Below, one piece after another: positions 36,086-48,597 of a stretch of DNA of 64,000 bases (position 1 is its first letter; the number at the start of each line of letters is the position of its first letter). The stretch spans positions 27,930,285-27,994,284 of the forward strand of contig NC_053116.1 in assembly GCF_010015445.1 (NCBI RefSeq). Direction: 5' to 3'. The stretch comes from Perca fluviatilis. Its lineage: Eukaryota > Chordata > Actinopteri > Perciformes > Percidae. The notes under the pieces were generated by a model that saw nothing but the letters and a program-made list of their open reading frames with translations, searched no databases and had not been told where the DNA came from. A program made the translations under genes and the position numbers.

Positions 36086-36596
36086 TTCATTGCTCTGATT
36101 GGTTGTAGATCTATTTAATTACATCCAAAGACATTTTGGTCTGGACCCTTGATAACGCTCCCTTCCTTAGGGCACGGTCACATGTAAGTAAATGCAGGTG
36201 AGTGACCATCCTCTGCAGAGGCAATATCGGCTGCTTAGACACAGCAACGATCAGCTTCTCCTCCGTCCGGGCTCACTCAGAGAACTACAGCCAAGCGGGT
36301 CAACCACACACGGTTTGCTTTTGGTTGAGGCTGGGATTTTGCCAGTCAAAGTTCCCAAAAGTTGAACCGCCCCCTCACGCAAAGTCATGATGTCACGTTG
36401 CATAAACACAAACCCATAATTCCAAATCAGTGATTTTATGTGAGTAAAACATGCTGACAACATGAAGAGTTTAATGAATGTTAAGTAAGATTTAAACTAA
36501 AAAATCACTAATTTCTCCATTCCCCAGTGGGGAAATTACAATTACAATTTACTTTAGTTTGTTAGAAATCACTACACACATGCTCAGGACCTATTC
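36086..36596. other. Gene-free stretch
   Basis: I see nothing I can assign; the 36100-36400 part may be a diverged continuation of the element to its left. Confidence 0.35.
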
Positions 36597-36828
36597 ATGC
36601 ACAAATGGAGAGATGTCAGAGTGAGTGGTGCTGCCAGTGCTGGACCAGCGCCCTGAGCGGTTGGGGGGGGAGGGTACGGTGACTTGCTCAAGAGCACCTG
36701 GCAGTGCCCAGGAGGTGAACAGGTATCTCCCCAGCTACCAATCCACACTCTGTACTTTGGTCCGCACTGGGACTTGAACCTCCGGTTCCCAACCCAAGTC
36801 CCTACGGACTGAGCTACTGCCACCCCAT
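36597..36828 (-). mobile_element. tRNA-derived SINE, V-SINE-like
   Basis: Read on the minus strand it begins GGGGTGGCAGTAGCTCAGTC (A-box TAGCTCAGTC) and has a B-box-like GGTTCAAGTCCC, so it has a tRNA head. It then carries CACTGCCAGGTGCTCTTGAG CAAGTCACC, the conserved central core of vertebrate V-SINEs as I recall it. The tail lies toward 36597. Confidence 0.7.
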
Positions 36829-37656
36829 GATGGAGTGAAGCGAAAGTTTCCTCTGGATGATGGTCTCATTTTCAGCACAGTCGTGTTCCTACAGTCATTT
36901 GGACTTAGTGGGGGAGGGTTGGCACAGCGAGAGACACTTAAATCGGATGTTTTCTGTTATCAGCATGAAATTAGGAAAAAAAATGGGATTTTTGAATTTA
37001 GGTCACTTTGGCCGATGTGTTCAAAGGTTTGCGAGCAGTTTTCCAGCAGCTTCAAAAGGAGCTGCAGCTTCTGTTTCCTGTTATCATGCCGACTTGTCTG
37101 ATTTTGAACCTAAATCCAATAACGAGCCAACCCCGTTCCAGTGTGGGAAAACAAAGACTCTCATAGTCTCAAAGTCTCCACTTTTAGAAGCATTTTAAAT
37201 ATGTCACAGAAAAATGAAGATGCAGTTGGTTGGTGAACAGTCGGTTTTTATACAGAATAAAGAAAGTAAATAGAGCTGAAAATATAAAGAGAGTTGGAGA
37301 AAGAAAGGGAATAGATTAAACAGAAGAAAGATGAGAAAGTAGGATGTCAGAGAGACATAACATATCATTTGGGAGTGGGTCCAATGCAAAGTTGTCACAA
37401 AAAGCAGTAATACCGTACCGTAATATTTTACAGCTTTCAGAAGGTACTGTATAAAATAACTCCTTTCATGGTCTTTTCCTAAAATCTCTGTCAACTACTA
37501 AGTTACTCACTAAAATAGAACTTTTCTTAAATCAACCATGCCTGATCTGACTGACTGTTGGAGGCTTGGGTGGACACAAAACTCTCCTGGTTTAATCACC
37601 AGTGGTAAGGATGAGCAGCTGTGTAAAACAAATATTTGATAAAAAGTATTTTTTAT
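36829..37656. other. Gene-free stretch
   Basis: Two overlapping frames (36835-37198) lack domains and splice context. I recognise no family. Confidence 0.4.
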
Positions 37657-37697
37657 GGGGTGCCTGGATAGTTCACCTGGTTGAGCGTGAACCCCAT
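37657..37697 (+). mobile_element. SINE head fragment
   Basis: GGGTGCCTGGATAGTTCACC and TGGTTGAGCGTG match the head of the SINE at 9294. The copy is cut off by the TTAA element that starts four bases later. Confidence 0.55.
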
Positions 37698-37704
37698 GTG
37701 TTAA

Positions 37705-37945
37705 AGTGCTCATATTTTGCTTTTTTGTCTTTTTCCTTTTCCTTTGTTGTTTTATATATCTTTTTTATGCATGTAATAGGTTTAGAAAGTGATAAAGCCC
37801 AAAGTCCACCCAAAAGGGGCTTAGCATCTCCAACAGAAAACACTGTTCACAAACTGCTCGAAACAGCTCTATTGTAGTCCAGCCTTTACTTCCGTGACAC
37901 ACGTTATAATGCTCAACTAGCTGCTAGTGCGGCACGCCCTCAAAC
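37705..37945 (+). mobile_element. TTAA-type TIR element, family AGTGCTCATATT, truncated
   Basis: It starts after TTAA (37701-37704) with AGTGCTCATATTTTGCTTTT and includes CAACAGAAAACACTGTTCAC, as in the copy at 10672. The right end is missing; the end coordinate is approximate. Confidence 0.6.
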
Positions 37946-38365
37946 CAAGCTAGTTAGAGCGGAGGCCTGAAGAGTTCAGATAGTTGTATCGCCATGTCCT
38001 GGAGATAGTGCAGAATTAAAACGTTACGTATGAAAGACTAATTTGTTATCGATTTAAATAACTTTCCACTCTGAAAAATCTTGCTCCAGTCTAGGTTGTG
38101 AAGCTGGTTCGGGTTGTTCTGCCTGTATTTCAGGATCAGACTTGCGGGTTTATAGTAATATATATAGCGTTAAAAAAATTACAAGTGACAAATGTGAGGC
38201 GTGTTTGTGCTGTGAAGTGAGCAGCTGTCTGCGATCCCTGCAGCTCTACTTTTGGTGCAACACCTCCATGTCTCTGAAGGCCTCGATGAGCAGTCGTCTG
38301 CTTGTCTCTGATTCAGTTTGACAGTCCTGTATGACAGTTAATGAGCAGTATAAAGAGTGAGAGAG

Positions 38366-38370
<5 letters not shown>

Positions 38371-38428
<58 letters not shown>
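38371..38428 (+). repeat. (GA)n microsatellite
   Basis: About 29 uninterrupted GA units. Open frames over it are artefacts. Confidence 0.95.
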
Positions 38429-38431
<3 letters not shown>

Positions 38432-39350
38432 AATCCAGCAGGACACATGTGGCTCAGCAGTTCTGTTGCGTTGTGGCTCTGCCAAGGACAGGCTGCATAT
38501 CGTCACCGTCACACAGCAACCTCATAACTCCAGTCTCGCCCGTATTGATTTCATCCTCACTTGAGAAGTGAGTCCTCTGTGTGCTCACTGCGTTTCATGA
38601 CCTTCAGGCCTCAGCGGCCCAATTAAAACCCACGATCTCGTTTCAGACATGGTCACCTGGCATTCTGGGATTGAAACCACCAGGTTGATGCATTATAAAC
38701 ACCACACATGATCAATGTCTCACCACAGCCTTTAATCAACGAGTCTGATTTCAAGTGAAATTAGCTTAGTGCTAATTTGTGCTTGCCAGCTGTGATCCTC
38801 TTGGCTGATAATGTGATAAAATCAAATCAGCAGCAAATACTTTACAACTACAACCTAAAGCCTAATGGCAGCATTTTCAGCCTGGCACAAATTTTTCCCA
38901 TCTGTTTCTGTAGAGCAACATTTTTTTTTTCTAATTTAATCCACCAGCCTGATAGGACTGTAGTTGCAGACATTCAGACAACTAACTGAAAAAAAGAAGG
39001 AAGGAAAATGATTGAAAAAACAATGCCAAGGCTAGAAATGATCTATGTTACTGCTGACATCCAGTTAGCAAGGCACACAAACATAATGTTACGTAATTAA
39101 ATGGAAACCTATTTAAAATAAGTCTTGTATTGAAAAAAAAAACAGACTATGAAGTCTAAACTGAAAAATGTTTCACCATCAAGAAACAAGAACAAACAGT
39201 TGAATAATTAATAGACAAAAACACAATCTCTCTTTTCAACAGCAGTGGAAAAACAACAACTCAGCCTGTTACTGCACTCCATCTTCTACAAGTTCCGTTC
39301 GTAAACTAATCTACACCTTCAGTGGCAATGTTTTTTTCCTGGTGCAGGAA
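38429..39350. other. bsn intron 1, possible conserved non-coding DNA
   Basis: No gene and no recognised repeat. At 38758-38778 AAATTAGC and GCTAATTT form a perfect 8-bp inverted repeat around 5 bp, two TAAT homeodomain half-sites facing each other. Confidence 0.35.
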
Positions 39351-39357
39351 ATAGTGT

Positions 39358-39777
39358 TGTAGGATTCTCGTAGGGTACAGATTTGATCATTGGCAAATTA
39401 TCAAAGATGTTTTATCAATATCAATAAAGTTATGAATATGGTTATTAATAACTTTATCAAATCGACACAATCAAAACGGGGCACCACCCTGCTAATCAGG
39501 GACCAATAATCAAACTGTGGAACAGTCTCATTTCTGTGGTAATCCTTTAAAAAGGAAATAAAGGAAGGGGTGAATCCAAGCACGGACCTGATCGACCAGC
39601 GATTATTACAACAAGTACACAAACAATCACAAGCAACTGCTAATTAAGTATAATAAGATTTATTAACGTCACAATTATCAGTAGCTAAACAATAATCCTT
39701 CAATAATAAACTTATATATCTTGTACCATATCACAACCAAAACAAAGCCAAAACAAAGCAGCATGTGTCATGGACAC

Positions 39778-39838
<61 letters not shown>

Positions 39839-40110
39839 CGAAGGAGGAGGGGCGGTGTCAAAATGTAGGCCTAACACAACAACCAAACTGGCTACTCCTG
39901 TGAGCTGCACAAAACTATTTAGCCTCAAGAGGGCGGTAGTGGTGCTGCGTGCACGGGGAGCGGCTGAAGAAGCCGAGGGGGTTGCTGGGTAACGCGCACG
40001 CTTAACCTAGTATGCTAGGTCATGTGTTAGCTCTGTACAAGGTGATGCCGACTCCACGTGTGAAGCTAGCCTACAGCGTTAGCTCGGGAGATACGCGGCT
40101 AGCTTGTGTC

Positions 40111-40141
<31 letters not shown>

Positions 40142-41209
40142 TGTGTATATGTTAGTAAGAGGAGAAAGAGAAGAAGAGTAAAGAAAAGAGGCACTTTGAT
40201 CTTAATTATCGATAATGACCTAGTTCCCCTCAGCCACTGTCCTACAGACTGAGACTTTTGGTTTTGCTGAGGGAAATGTCACTATAACCACTCCAGTAGC
40301 TAGCAGCTGATTTTCGCGATTCTATCGCAGACAGTAAATTCCATGAAAGGAATGAATTAGCAGGTAGCGATTACAGTTATACCCAGCTACTTAAACACAA
40401 CATAAATCAACGGTATAATTGATCATTTATACATTCACAGCACAGATTAATAATCACATATGGACCAGTACATGATTAAATCAGATCACATTAATGGCAA
40501 CAATGGTAGTGAACCCTTTTGCTCATTAGTAAACACACTACTTATCTCTGCCCAGACGTCAGCCTTTTTACGGTTGTGTTCAGTCCGTTTGTTCCTGTCG
40601 ATAGATTTCCACAGAAATGAAACAGAACGAATCCCGGGCGCTCGTCAGCAGCCACGGAGAAACTCCCTCCAAAAAGGCAGTGAGGGGAAGAGTTTGGTCG
40701 ACTTTGAGAAGGAAAAAGTTGTTTCCTTCTCACTGCAGTTATGAAAAACACTGGTGCGTTTTTCATAGGATCCTCCGAAATTAAATCCACTTTCTCCAGA
40801 AAATAGAAGTTGAGCACAAGCGCTTGCGCGTCTTCTGTCAGCAACGGGAGTTGCAGGTGAAGACGAGGGGGTTTCCTAGGGTCAGGTTATTTATAGGTTC
40901 AGACCCCCTGCTGTGTTTATGGTCCCGCTGAACCAATAGGAAGACCCGAAACTCTTGAAAGGGTGAAAAACTACAGCCTTGTAGTCCTTTGACTTCCTGC
41001 CAGTTGTGAGGCGTTTCCCTTCTGGCTGGCATTTTCACATAGAGGTGTGAATTAACCAGGCTTTGAAGTTTACATACAGGCCAAGATTCCTTTGTCTTGG
41101 CCACATGTCCCCTTGTCTCTGAGCACATATGTGTCTTGTATCCAGAGGTCAGTTTAATCTGAGGCCTTTTGGTTAAAATTGGGTTTAACCAGACTCTTGG
41201 TCCCCAACA
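39358..41209 (-). mobile_element. Candidate solo LTR of an endogenous retroelement
   Basis: Read on the minus strand, a 1852-bp unit starts TGTTGGGGACCAAG and ends CCTACA. It is flanked by GTGT at 39354-39357 and 41210-41213, a 4-bp duplication as made by several retroviral integrases. On the minus strand a TATA-like CTATAAATA lies near 40890 and AATAAA signals near 39660. No gag/pol/env-like frame is present, hence a solo LTR formed by recombination. The length is large for an LTR and a 4-bp match is weak evidence, so the call is tentative. It contains (GT)n runs at 39780-39836 and 40111-40148. Confidence 0.4.
39780..39836 (+). repeat. (TG)n microsatellite
   Basis: About 28 uninterrupted TG units. 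Confidence 0.95.
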
Positions 41210-41213
41210 GTGT

Positions 41214-42349
41214 GATGTTATGTAGAAAAGCGAAAACGTAGGAAGAGGTCAGGGAAAGTTTCTGGGTAATTCTTATTACTTTGACAAAGGAGACTGAAGT
41301 TCATGTCCCCTCTCATGCTTCAAGTCAGAATTGACTTTTTTTAATCTTAACCGTCCGGTTGTCCTCGGGTCAAATTTGACCCGTTTTCAAAGTTTCTATG
41401 TCAGAAACATGGCTTTCTTTTCAACCAAATTTCCTAAAAAAAACATGGATGGTTCCATATGCTAATTGATGATCACTACTTTTATGGTCAGGTCTACCCG
41501 GGAGAAAATCTGTGATCAGCCATTAACATAATTGATTTTCTGACCTTAACTATTAGTCAAGATAATTCCTAATTGCTGCTTATTTTACTCAATAATTAGG
41601 CGTAATTTCATGTAAATGAGATTTATTCACAATCATTTCCATAAAGAAGTGTAAAACTAGTGGTAATAAGTTATGAAGTTGGCCAAAAAGATGTAACACA
41701 GAATTGGGTAATCATTTATAGGCTACTTTATGCTTTATAAACAGGCAAACCAAACCGGAGAACAAGTGCATGGTCGACGGGAAGACGATACGAGGGTTAA
41801 CTAGGTGCACCTTAAATTGGGATAATTATGATATATTGTTATCCCAACATCAAGAATAAACTTACATACTAAAAACCAAAACATCTATGCTATGGTTGTC
41901 TCCAGCAGATACAGCAGAGAAAACAAGCCAAGCTTTAATTTGTGGCTCACACGGCAGTAAATATGATCATGCTGTCAATACAGATAATTTATAAAAACAT
42001 TCAAAACAAGCAGGGCTTTAACATAACCCTAAGTCTGCTCTGTTACAAATAATTTTGAGTTAAGTTAGTTAAAAAATATCCAAAACAGCAGCATTACAAA
42101 ATAGAAATGCCAGTTTGGGCGGTCTTTCCAGCTCTTAACGCTGAATGTGCTCTTGGATGGTTAAATACATGATGGGCTAATGTAGAAGTAAAAAAATTGC
42201 ATATTGTATGTTCAGGGATGACAAATTGATAAACAGACATGCTATTTATGACTGGATGTAACTTTTAAAAGAAGTAAAAGTGGTTCTCCTAAGGACTTTG
42301 TCCTATCAGTGTGGCTCTCATGAAACAAATAGTGAAGACCACTGCAGTA
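41214..42349. other. Gene-free AT-rich stretch
   Basis: I recognise nothing beyond a possible dispersed repeat near 41350-41420 (GTCAAATTTGACCCGTTTTC). Confidence 0.4.
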
Positions 42350-42486
42350 GAGGTTCAGTCTTCGACCCAGTGGCCGTGGGCTCGACTCCGACCAGCGGCC
42401 CTTTGCTGCATGTCATTCCCCCTCTGTGTCCCCTTTCATGTCTTAAGCTTTCCTATATAAAAACAAATGCCCCAAAAAATAATCAA
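42350..42486 (+). mobile_element. tRNA-derived SINE, body and tail
   Basis: B-box-like GGGCTCGACTCCGACC, then GCGGCCCTTTGCTGCATGTC ATTCCCC and the tail AAATGCCCC(A)n. The 5' part of the head is diverged. Confidence 0.7.
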
Positions 42487-42569
42487 AAAAATAAATAAAT
42501 TAAATTAAAAGTGTTAAATGCATTACCTTTGTCATAAAACGTTTCAAAGCCCAATTTTGGAACATTTAA

Positions 42570-43080
42570 AGGTCCCATGACATGGTGCTCTTTGGATGCT
42601 TTTATATAGACCTTAGTGGTCCCCTAATACTGTATCTGAAGTCTCTTTCCCGAAATTCAGCCTTGGTGCAGAATTACAGCCACTAGAGCCAGTCCCACAA
42701 TGAGCTTTCCTTAGTATGTGCCATTTCTGTGTCTGTAGCTATTGAGGAGGAGAGAGGGGGCAAGGTGGAGGGTGTGGCCTTGACCAACTGCCACTTTGCT
42801 CGTTTGAGCGCCATGATGTCTCTCTCTCATGGGTGGGCCAAATTCTCTGGGCGGGCAGAAGCAGCAAAGAGAGTAACCTTTGCTCCTTATGACCTCATAA
42901 GGAGCAAGATTCCAGATCGGCCCATCTGAGCTTTCATTTTCTCAAAGGCAGAGCAGGATACCCAGGGCTCGGTTTACACCTATCGCCATTTCTAGCCACT
43001 GGGGGACCATAGGCAGGCGGGGGGAACTCATATTAATGTTAAAAACCTCATAAAGTGAAATTTTCATGCCATGGGACCTT
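42570..43080 (-). mobile_element. TTAA-type MITE, family AGGTCCCATG, copy 2 (full)
   Basis: Both TIRs are present: AGGTCCCATGACATG at the left and CATGCCATGGGACCT at the right. TTAA lies at 42566-42569 and, one base offset, at 43081-43084. Orientation is opposite to copies 1 and 3. It contains the palindrome CCTTATGACCTCATAAGG. It is non-coding; the frame at 42729-42929 is within the repeat. Confidence 0.85.
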
Positions 43081-44293
43081 TTAAAATCGTGCATTGTTTA
43101 AATTAATTTAAAAAGTTTGGTAGCGTGCAGTTTTCTTCTTCACTACCTTTGTTGGCGTGTTGCTATGTTTCTTTGCTGCCATGTGTCAATCAGTGGAATA
43201 GCATAAAACCAGCAGCAGGAATATAAACTGTACCGTCCATGTGCTCTCATGTGTCCTCGTGAGCATACATTATAGAAAGAAAACAGGGACCTACTCCATA
43301 GTACAACTAGTCAGAAACTCCACAAGGTACCTTTAATGAAGATACTATAATAATATAGAATAATTCAAATCATTGAGCGTGGAAGCTCATACTTGGATGT
43401 GGACATACAGCAGTAGTCTGAGAAAATAATCTTGACTAAAGGTCAACTGGGAACTTTGCTGTGGAGTCATTTGCGCAGCCTGTTTCATGTAACTTGTACA
43501 CTCTCCTCTTAACCTGTTGTCAATGTATCATGCTAAGCCATGTTTCTACATTCATTTTCAACATGTCATCGCACAGTTATTATTCTGGTCCATTCTGATT
43601 TACAGACAGCAACAGGAGGCAAAAAACAAAGATGCATGATTAGGAACAGCACACAAGTGACAATGATGATGATGATGATGATGATTGCTGAGAAAATATG
43701 TTTTAGTTTTTTTTGCCTCTTTTGCGGCAATCTGTTTCAGGAAATATAAAGTGTTGAGTGAGGTAGTTTCTATTTATACCCTTCTGTCCCATTTACTGCC
43801 CATTCTGAGTCTGAGCAGCACAAATTAATCCTTTTATTACACACACAGCATGAAATAGCCTGCTGCTGCTGCTGCTAGTGGAGCAAAAAGATGGCTGATT
43901 GGGGGAAATAATATTTAAAAGTGAGGAGGGAAGAGAGAATTAGACAGAGATGAATTTACGTCAGGTGTAAAGAAAAACAAAATGCATTTCCAATAGTGTA
44001 ATACGTACCTTACCAAAAACACTGAACAGGTATACAATTGTTATCTGAGAGCAGCATAAGTGTGAGGCTATAGAAACAGCCAACTTGTTGGGCATCCAAA
44101 TTGCTACAATAAAAACAAGGGTTACTCTAAATTAATTTACACTAGTAGTTATTGATTATTACAAAAGATGGCAACAACTTAGTGTCAATTCTCACTATCA
44201 TCTGTTGGACTTTCTCATAATGAGGAACAGTTTGAACATTTGTGTTAGCCTAGTAAGTTTTCACAAATGGCACATGCACGCATGCACGCACAC

Positions 44294-44408
<115 letters not shown>

Positions 44409-44624
44409 CAGTGATCAGTGGTCAGTAGCCTGTTGGAAAGAGTGTTCTCTCAGAAGTCCGGTGAAGGATTTACCTCCTGCTACACTCAAGTGCCCAAAAA
44501 TACACTGTGTGTGTGTGTGTGTGTCTGTACCAAAATACATTACAAACAAGTACACCCCTAACTCACATAATCTGATCTTTTGAAATGTGTCCTTTTTTCA
44601 TGTGAGGTACTGTCCAGAGCCCAC

Positions 44625-44626
<2 letters not shown>

Positions 44627-44689
<63 letters not shown>
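44627..44689. repeat. (AT)n followed by T-run
   Basis: 17 AT units then 29 T. The T-run could be an insertion tail or an assembly-uncertain homopolymer. Confidence 0.9.
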
Positions 44690-46140
44690 CTTTTATTTTC
44701 TCCTTTCTTTTTTTACAAAAACTGTATGGACAAAAAACTCTCACAGAAATGCAAGTAATTTTAGACACCTTCATCTCTTCTATTTTTTTCTCTTTTCTCT
44801 CTTTCTTCTTCATTTTAAAGAATTTATGGAGCTGTGCCGCTTTTAGAAGACATCTGTGAAAGTATATTTAGCACAAAGTTTTAAGCTTCTCCCGGGCTTG
44901 TCTACCAAAGTTCTGTGTTATTAAGGCTAATATTAGGGTTATTAATGCTTGTTTTAATGTTAACAAGGCTTACGTTTTGATTGATCTGGGGCTTCTGCCC
45001 TTGTATGTCCACAAAATCAAATTGAAGTCTAAACAGATAATCTGAGTGCATTTTAACTTCAATCGTGTATTCTTACTTAAACTTCTTCCACTCAGGTGCG
45101 TCTCTAATTTTGTGAGGTGGAAATATGTTGTTCCTTCTTTTTGCTCTCTTACCCGCAGCACAATGCTGCCTTTGTTCTTGTTGATCCGCTCGTGGGCCTG
45201 TTGGTTAACTTAATGAGAGTAATTAGAAAATGACTCTTATTAAGCCTAAACAAGTCACTCTGTAAACAAAGATCATGGAGGGAGCGAGAGGAGAGGAGAG
45301 ACTGGGGAAAAGGGAGGGAGAAAGTTGGGTGTGTTCAACATGGAGAAAAGACAGATGCTATTTAAGAGGAAATTCAATTGGATCTTGTGTTTTGTAGTTT
45401 TGTCCTCCTGTTTCCTACTGATAAAATACATCAGACTGAAGTGGAAGGAGATTGTTTGAGAGAGATTCCACCAATCAGGATTATGCCATTACACCGGAGA
45501 TAGATTGAGACAAACTGAGCCTTGGACACACATTTTTGTAGTTTTATATTTGTGAGGATAAATGAAAGTCTATGTTCTTTTTAAAAAAAGATTTTCAAGA
45601 AAATATGCCTTCTTTTTGTTTATTATTGAAATGTTTGATCAAATATATACCAGCAGTAAGTGAGACAGGTTTTGTTCTAGACAATACTTTATACTTAAGA
45701 CGAGCTTAACCACTAATACAAGTTGTTTTTTTATCTTTACAAATTCTAATCCTGCGTCCTTGTTGTAATTGTTCAGTTTGTACTCGTTTCTCTTCCTGTA
45801 AAACGTTGCAATATAGTGGCTGATTTAGAATTTTGGGGCATATGCATACATTTATCCACTCAAATATGATTTTTGGTGACCAGCTTAATAAACCACCCAT
45901 CACATAAACCTGCGTTGAACGCTAGCTTGACATGGGAGCTACTGTAGCGAGCGATATCATGGTAGGAGGTGTGTGCTTAGGTTTTATTCAGCAAAAACTT
46001 TTTAAATCTCAAAAGAGTGTGGTTTAACTTTAGTTTATTAATTTGTGGGTGAGTGAGGTCTGGGTGGAGGCCAACAGTCCTAGTCTACAGCTCCTTTGCT
46101 CAGTATTCGTTAAACCACACCCACTTTAGAGTCATCCAAT

Positions 46141-46792
46141 CAACACATTCTCACTCCCATCGCGACAAATAGCGATGCTTGGTCAGGTGCCTTTGGCGTT
46201 TGTTATTGACGCAAAAAGTTTCCTTTAGGGTCATATTTAGACGCGCTTGGTCGGGACTTTTGTTGTCACTTTTTAACGCTCGGGGTCGGGACTATTGGTG
46301 TCACATTTTGACGCTCTGGGTCGGGATGTACGTTTAACTGACATGGGGCATGAGAACTGGACAATTAGGTTTAGGAAAAGATTGTGGGTGGTGGTGGGGT
46401 TACAAAATGTACGTTTCAGTGACACACGGGACAAGAACGGGTCTTTTATACTACTCGCTACCGTTGTCTCTCTTAATACTACGTAATCTTACAGCGCTGC
46501 GGCCGAGCTGCTGCTCTGCCCGGTGCGTCCTGTACAGACGCTAAAGGGTGATTTTTGCGTCGGTACTGGACGCTGAGAGCCACTGACCATATGATATTGT
46601 ACTGTATTTTTTGCATTTATTGTTTTTGGATTGTTTTTTGATTGCTTGATTTTAGTGCTTGTGTTGTGCACTTCATTTTGTACAGCACTTTGGTCAACTT
46701 TGGTTGTTTTAAATGTGCTATATAAATAAACTTGACTTGACTTGACTTGACCAAGCGTCAGTATTTTACGAGTTGGGAGTGAGAACGGGTTG
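46141..46792. mobile_element. TIR element with 7-bp TSD, containing nested L2-like tail
   Basis: The 652-bp element starts CAACACATTCTCACTCCCAT and ends TTGGGAGTGAGAACGGGTTG, inverted repeats of ~20 bp. It is flanked by ATCCAAT at 46134-46140 and 46793-46799, a perfect 7-bp duplication. Repeated GACGC...TTGGTC strings occur inside. A LINE/SINE tail (46676-46752) is nested near the right end. The 7-bp duplication suits Dada-type elements, from memory. No transposase is present. Confidence 0.75.
46676..46752 (+). mobile_element. L2-like 3' tail with (TTGAC)n terminus
   Basis: TGTACAGCACTTTGG ... GTGCTATATAAATAAACTTG followed by ACTTGACTTGAC, a typical fish L2-clade/SINE tail inserted inside the TIR element. 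Confidence 0.6.
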
Positions 46793-46799
46793 ATCCAAT

Positions 46800-47490
46800 C
46801 AAATCTGTAGGATGTGATTTAAATCTCCCTTATAACTATTCACTCTGAAAGACGTCACATTGCTAAAAGTAAAAATGCTCTAACTTACACTGACCAAAAA
46901 CTTGCATCATCCTGCACAAACATGCATGCACACAAGCAAGCACGACTGCACACTCTTTTCAATGCATATATTTGCATGTATATTTTACTTTTAGTGTTAC
47001 TGTTAAAGTCTATTCATTTGAAACTGACAGCAACATGCTCGCCTGTTTATTTCTTCTACATGCATCTTCACACTTGCTTATTCCTCTGTGTTTACACTTG
47101 CACCGTTTGTCCTCTCCCTTTGGTTTTTGCTCTCCTCTGTTAAATTGCATTTATTCACCTCTCCTGGGGACAAACCACTGATAGGAATTTCAAGTGCAGG
47201 GGAGATGGTAGAGGGGTGTTAAAGTTCACAATGCAGTGCGAGGGAAACTTCTTTGATCCCATGCTGATGCTCTGATTTCCTATTCCAAAATGTATTAAAA
47301 TAAATGTAACGTGCTAAGAAGTTTTTTCTTTGTCTGGTACTGTTCCATTTTCCATTTTGATGTGGCTTGTGACAAATGATATACCATCTACAGTGTGTAA
47401 GAGACAGACATCTGTGCTTACATTTCAATATATGAAGTAGCGTTTTCACTTTAATTTGCTGTTCTTTGTGTTTATCTCTTCATAATGTGA
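46800..47490. other. Gene-free stretch
   Basis: I recognise nothing here. Confidence 0.4.
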
Positions 47491-47861
47491 TGTTTTATGG
47501 CAGGGCCAATTCTAGACTGCTTTGAATGGGGGCGGGGCAGTAAGAGATGTTGTTAGTCACCAATGACTAGAGGTAATTCACAGGGTTTCCTGTCTCAGAA
47601 TGAGCCTTTGGGGGGACACATTAAGTAGGGGAATTTTGAGCGTCAAACACTTCATTTGCTGCATTCTGAGGCATTTTTTTGCACCAATTTATGGTGGAAA
47701 TTTTTTTATTTAATTATTTATTTATTAAAATACAAGTGACAATTCAAAATATAAAAAGAATATGTAATATGACAGTAAGGGGGCTTTTACATCAGGGACC
47801 TGGGTCAGCTCTGACTATACTTGACCCCAATGTCAAATTTGTTTGGTTAATAATACAATAA

Positions 47862-47935
47862 TAATAATAATACATTTAATTTGTAATGCACTTTATATTT
47901 AAGCAAATCTCAAAGTGCTACATGATAGTGCTAAA
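47862..47935 (-). mobile_element. L2-like 3' tail
   Basis: Minus-strand read: CACTTTGAGATTTGC ... GTGCATTACAAATTAAATG followed by (TAT)n, a LINE/SINE 3' end with ATT repeats at 47850-47872. Confidence 0.5.
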
Positions 47936-47986
47936 AATTATAAAAACACATGGAGAGCATGTGAACATAGTTAGTTAGTGTGAACA

Positions 47987-48386
47987 TAGTCTCGCTTTGC
48001 CAGACCATCCACACGCTGCGAAGCAGAGGAGGGTCTGGCTAGTCCACACTGCATTCTGGGATGGGAGAAAAACGTGCTCTTGTTTATTGGCATTTCTTTA
48101 AACCAATCACAATCATCATGGGCGGTGCTAAACTCCACACGGAGCCGCTGTGAAATAGTCGTGCGAGAGAAAACTCAGATTGGACAGATATTCTAGCTAG
48201 CTGTGTCAATTTAATCTGCAGAGAGCTGAGGAGCAGTCAACCATAGTCCTCATGAATCCACTGGAGTTTAAAATTTCAACACAAAAAAGCAGAAGTAAAC
48301 GGACATCGGCAAAAATACATGCATCGGGCGGAATTTCCTGCGGCACCGGAGCAATCACGGAAGAGGAATGTCAAGGATATAGACTA
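47987..48386 (+). mobile_element. Mutator-like MITE B
   Basis: The 400-bp uninterrupted copy starts TAGTCTCGCTTTGCCAGACC and ends GGATATAGACTA. It is flanked by GTGTGAACA (47978-47986) and GTTTGAACA (48387-48395), a 9-bp duplication with one mismatch. It serves as the intact reference for copies A and C and for the fragment at 10564. Terminal inverted repeats are very short (TAGTCT/AGACTA). It is non-coding. Confidence 0.85.
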
Positions 48387-48597
48387 GTTTGAACATGACC
48401 CGTGTCCAAGTGCACTTGAAAAGGTGCTCTTGAACTGTACATTTCCTGTACGGTTCGCAACAGGTGAAAAAAACAACTGTACCAAATCATGGAAATGGAC
48501 TGCTATTTACTGCGACTACAAGACGTTATAAAACTGTCTCAATTTAATTTTGATGCCACGATATCAGACGGCAGCACAGCCCGCTGAGGACAGACCC

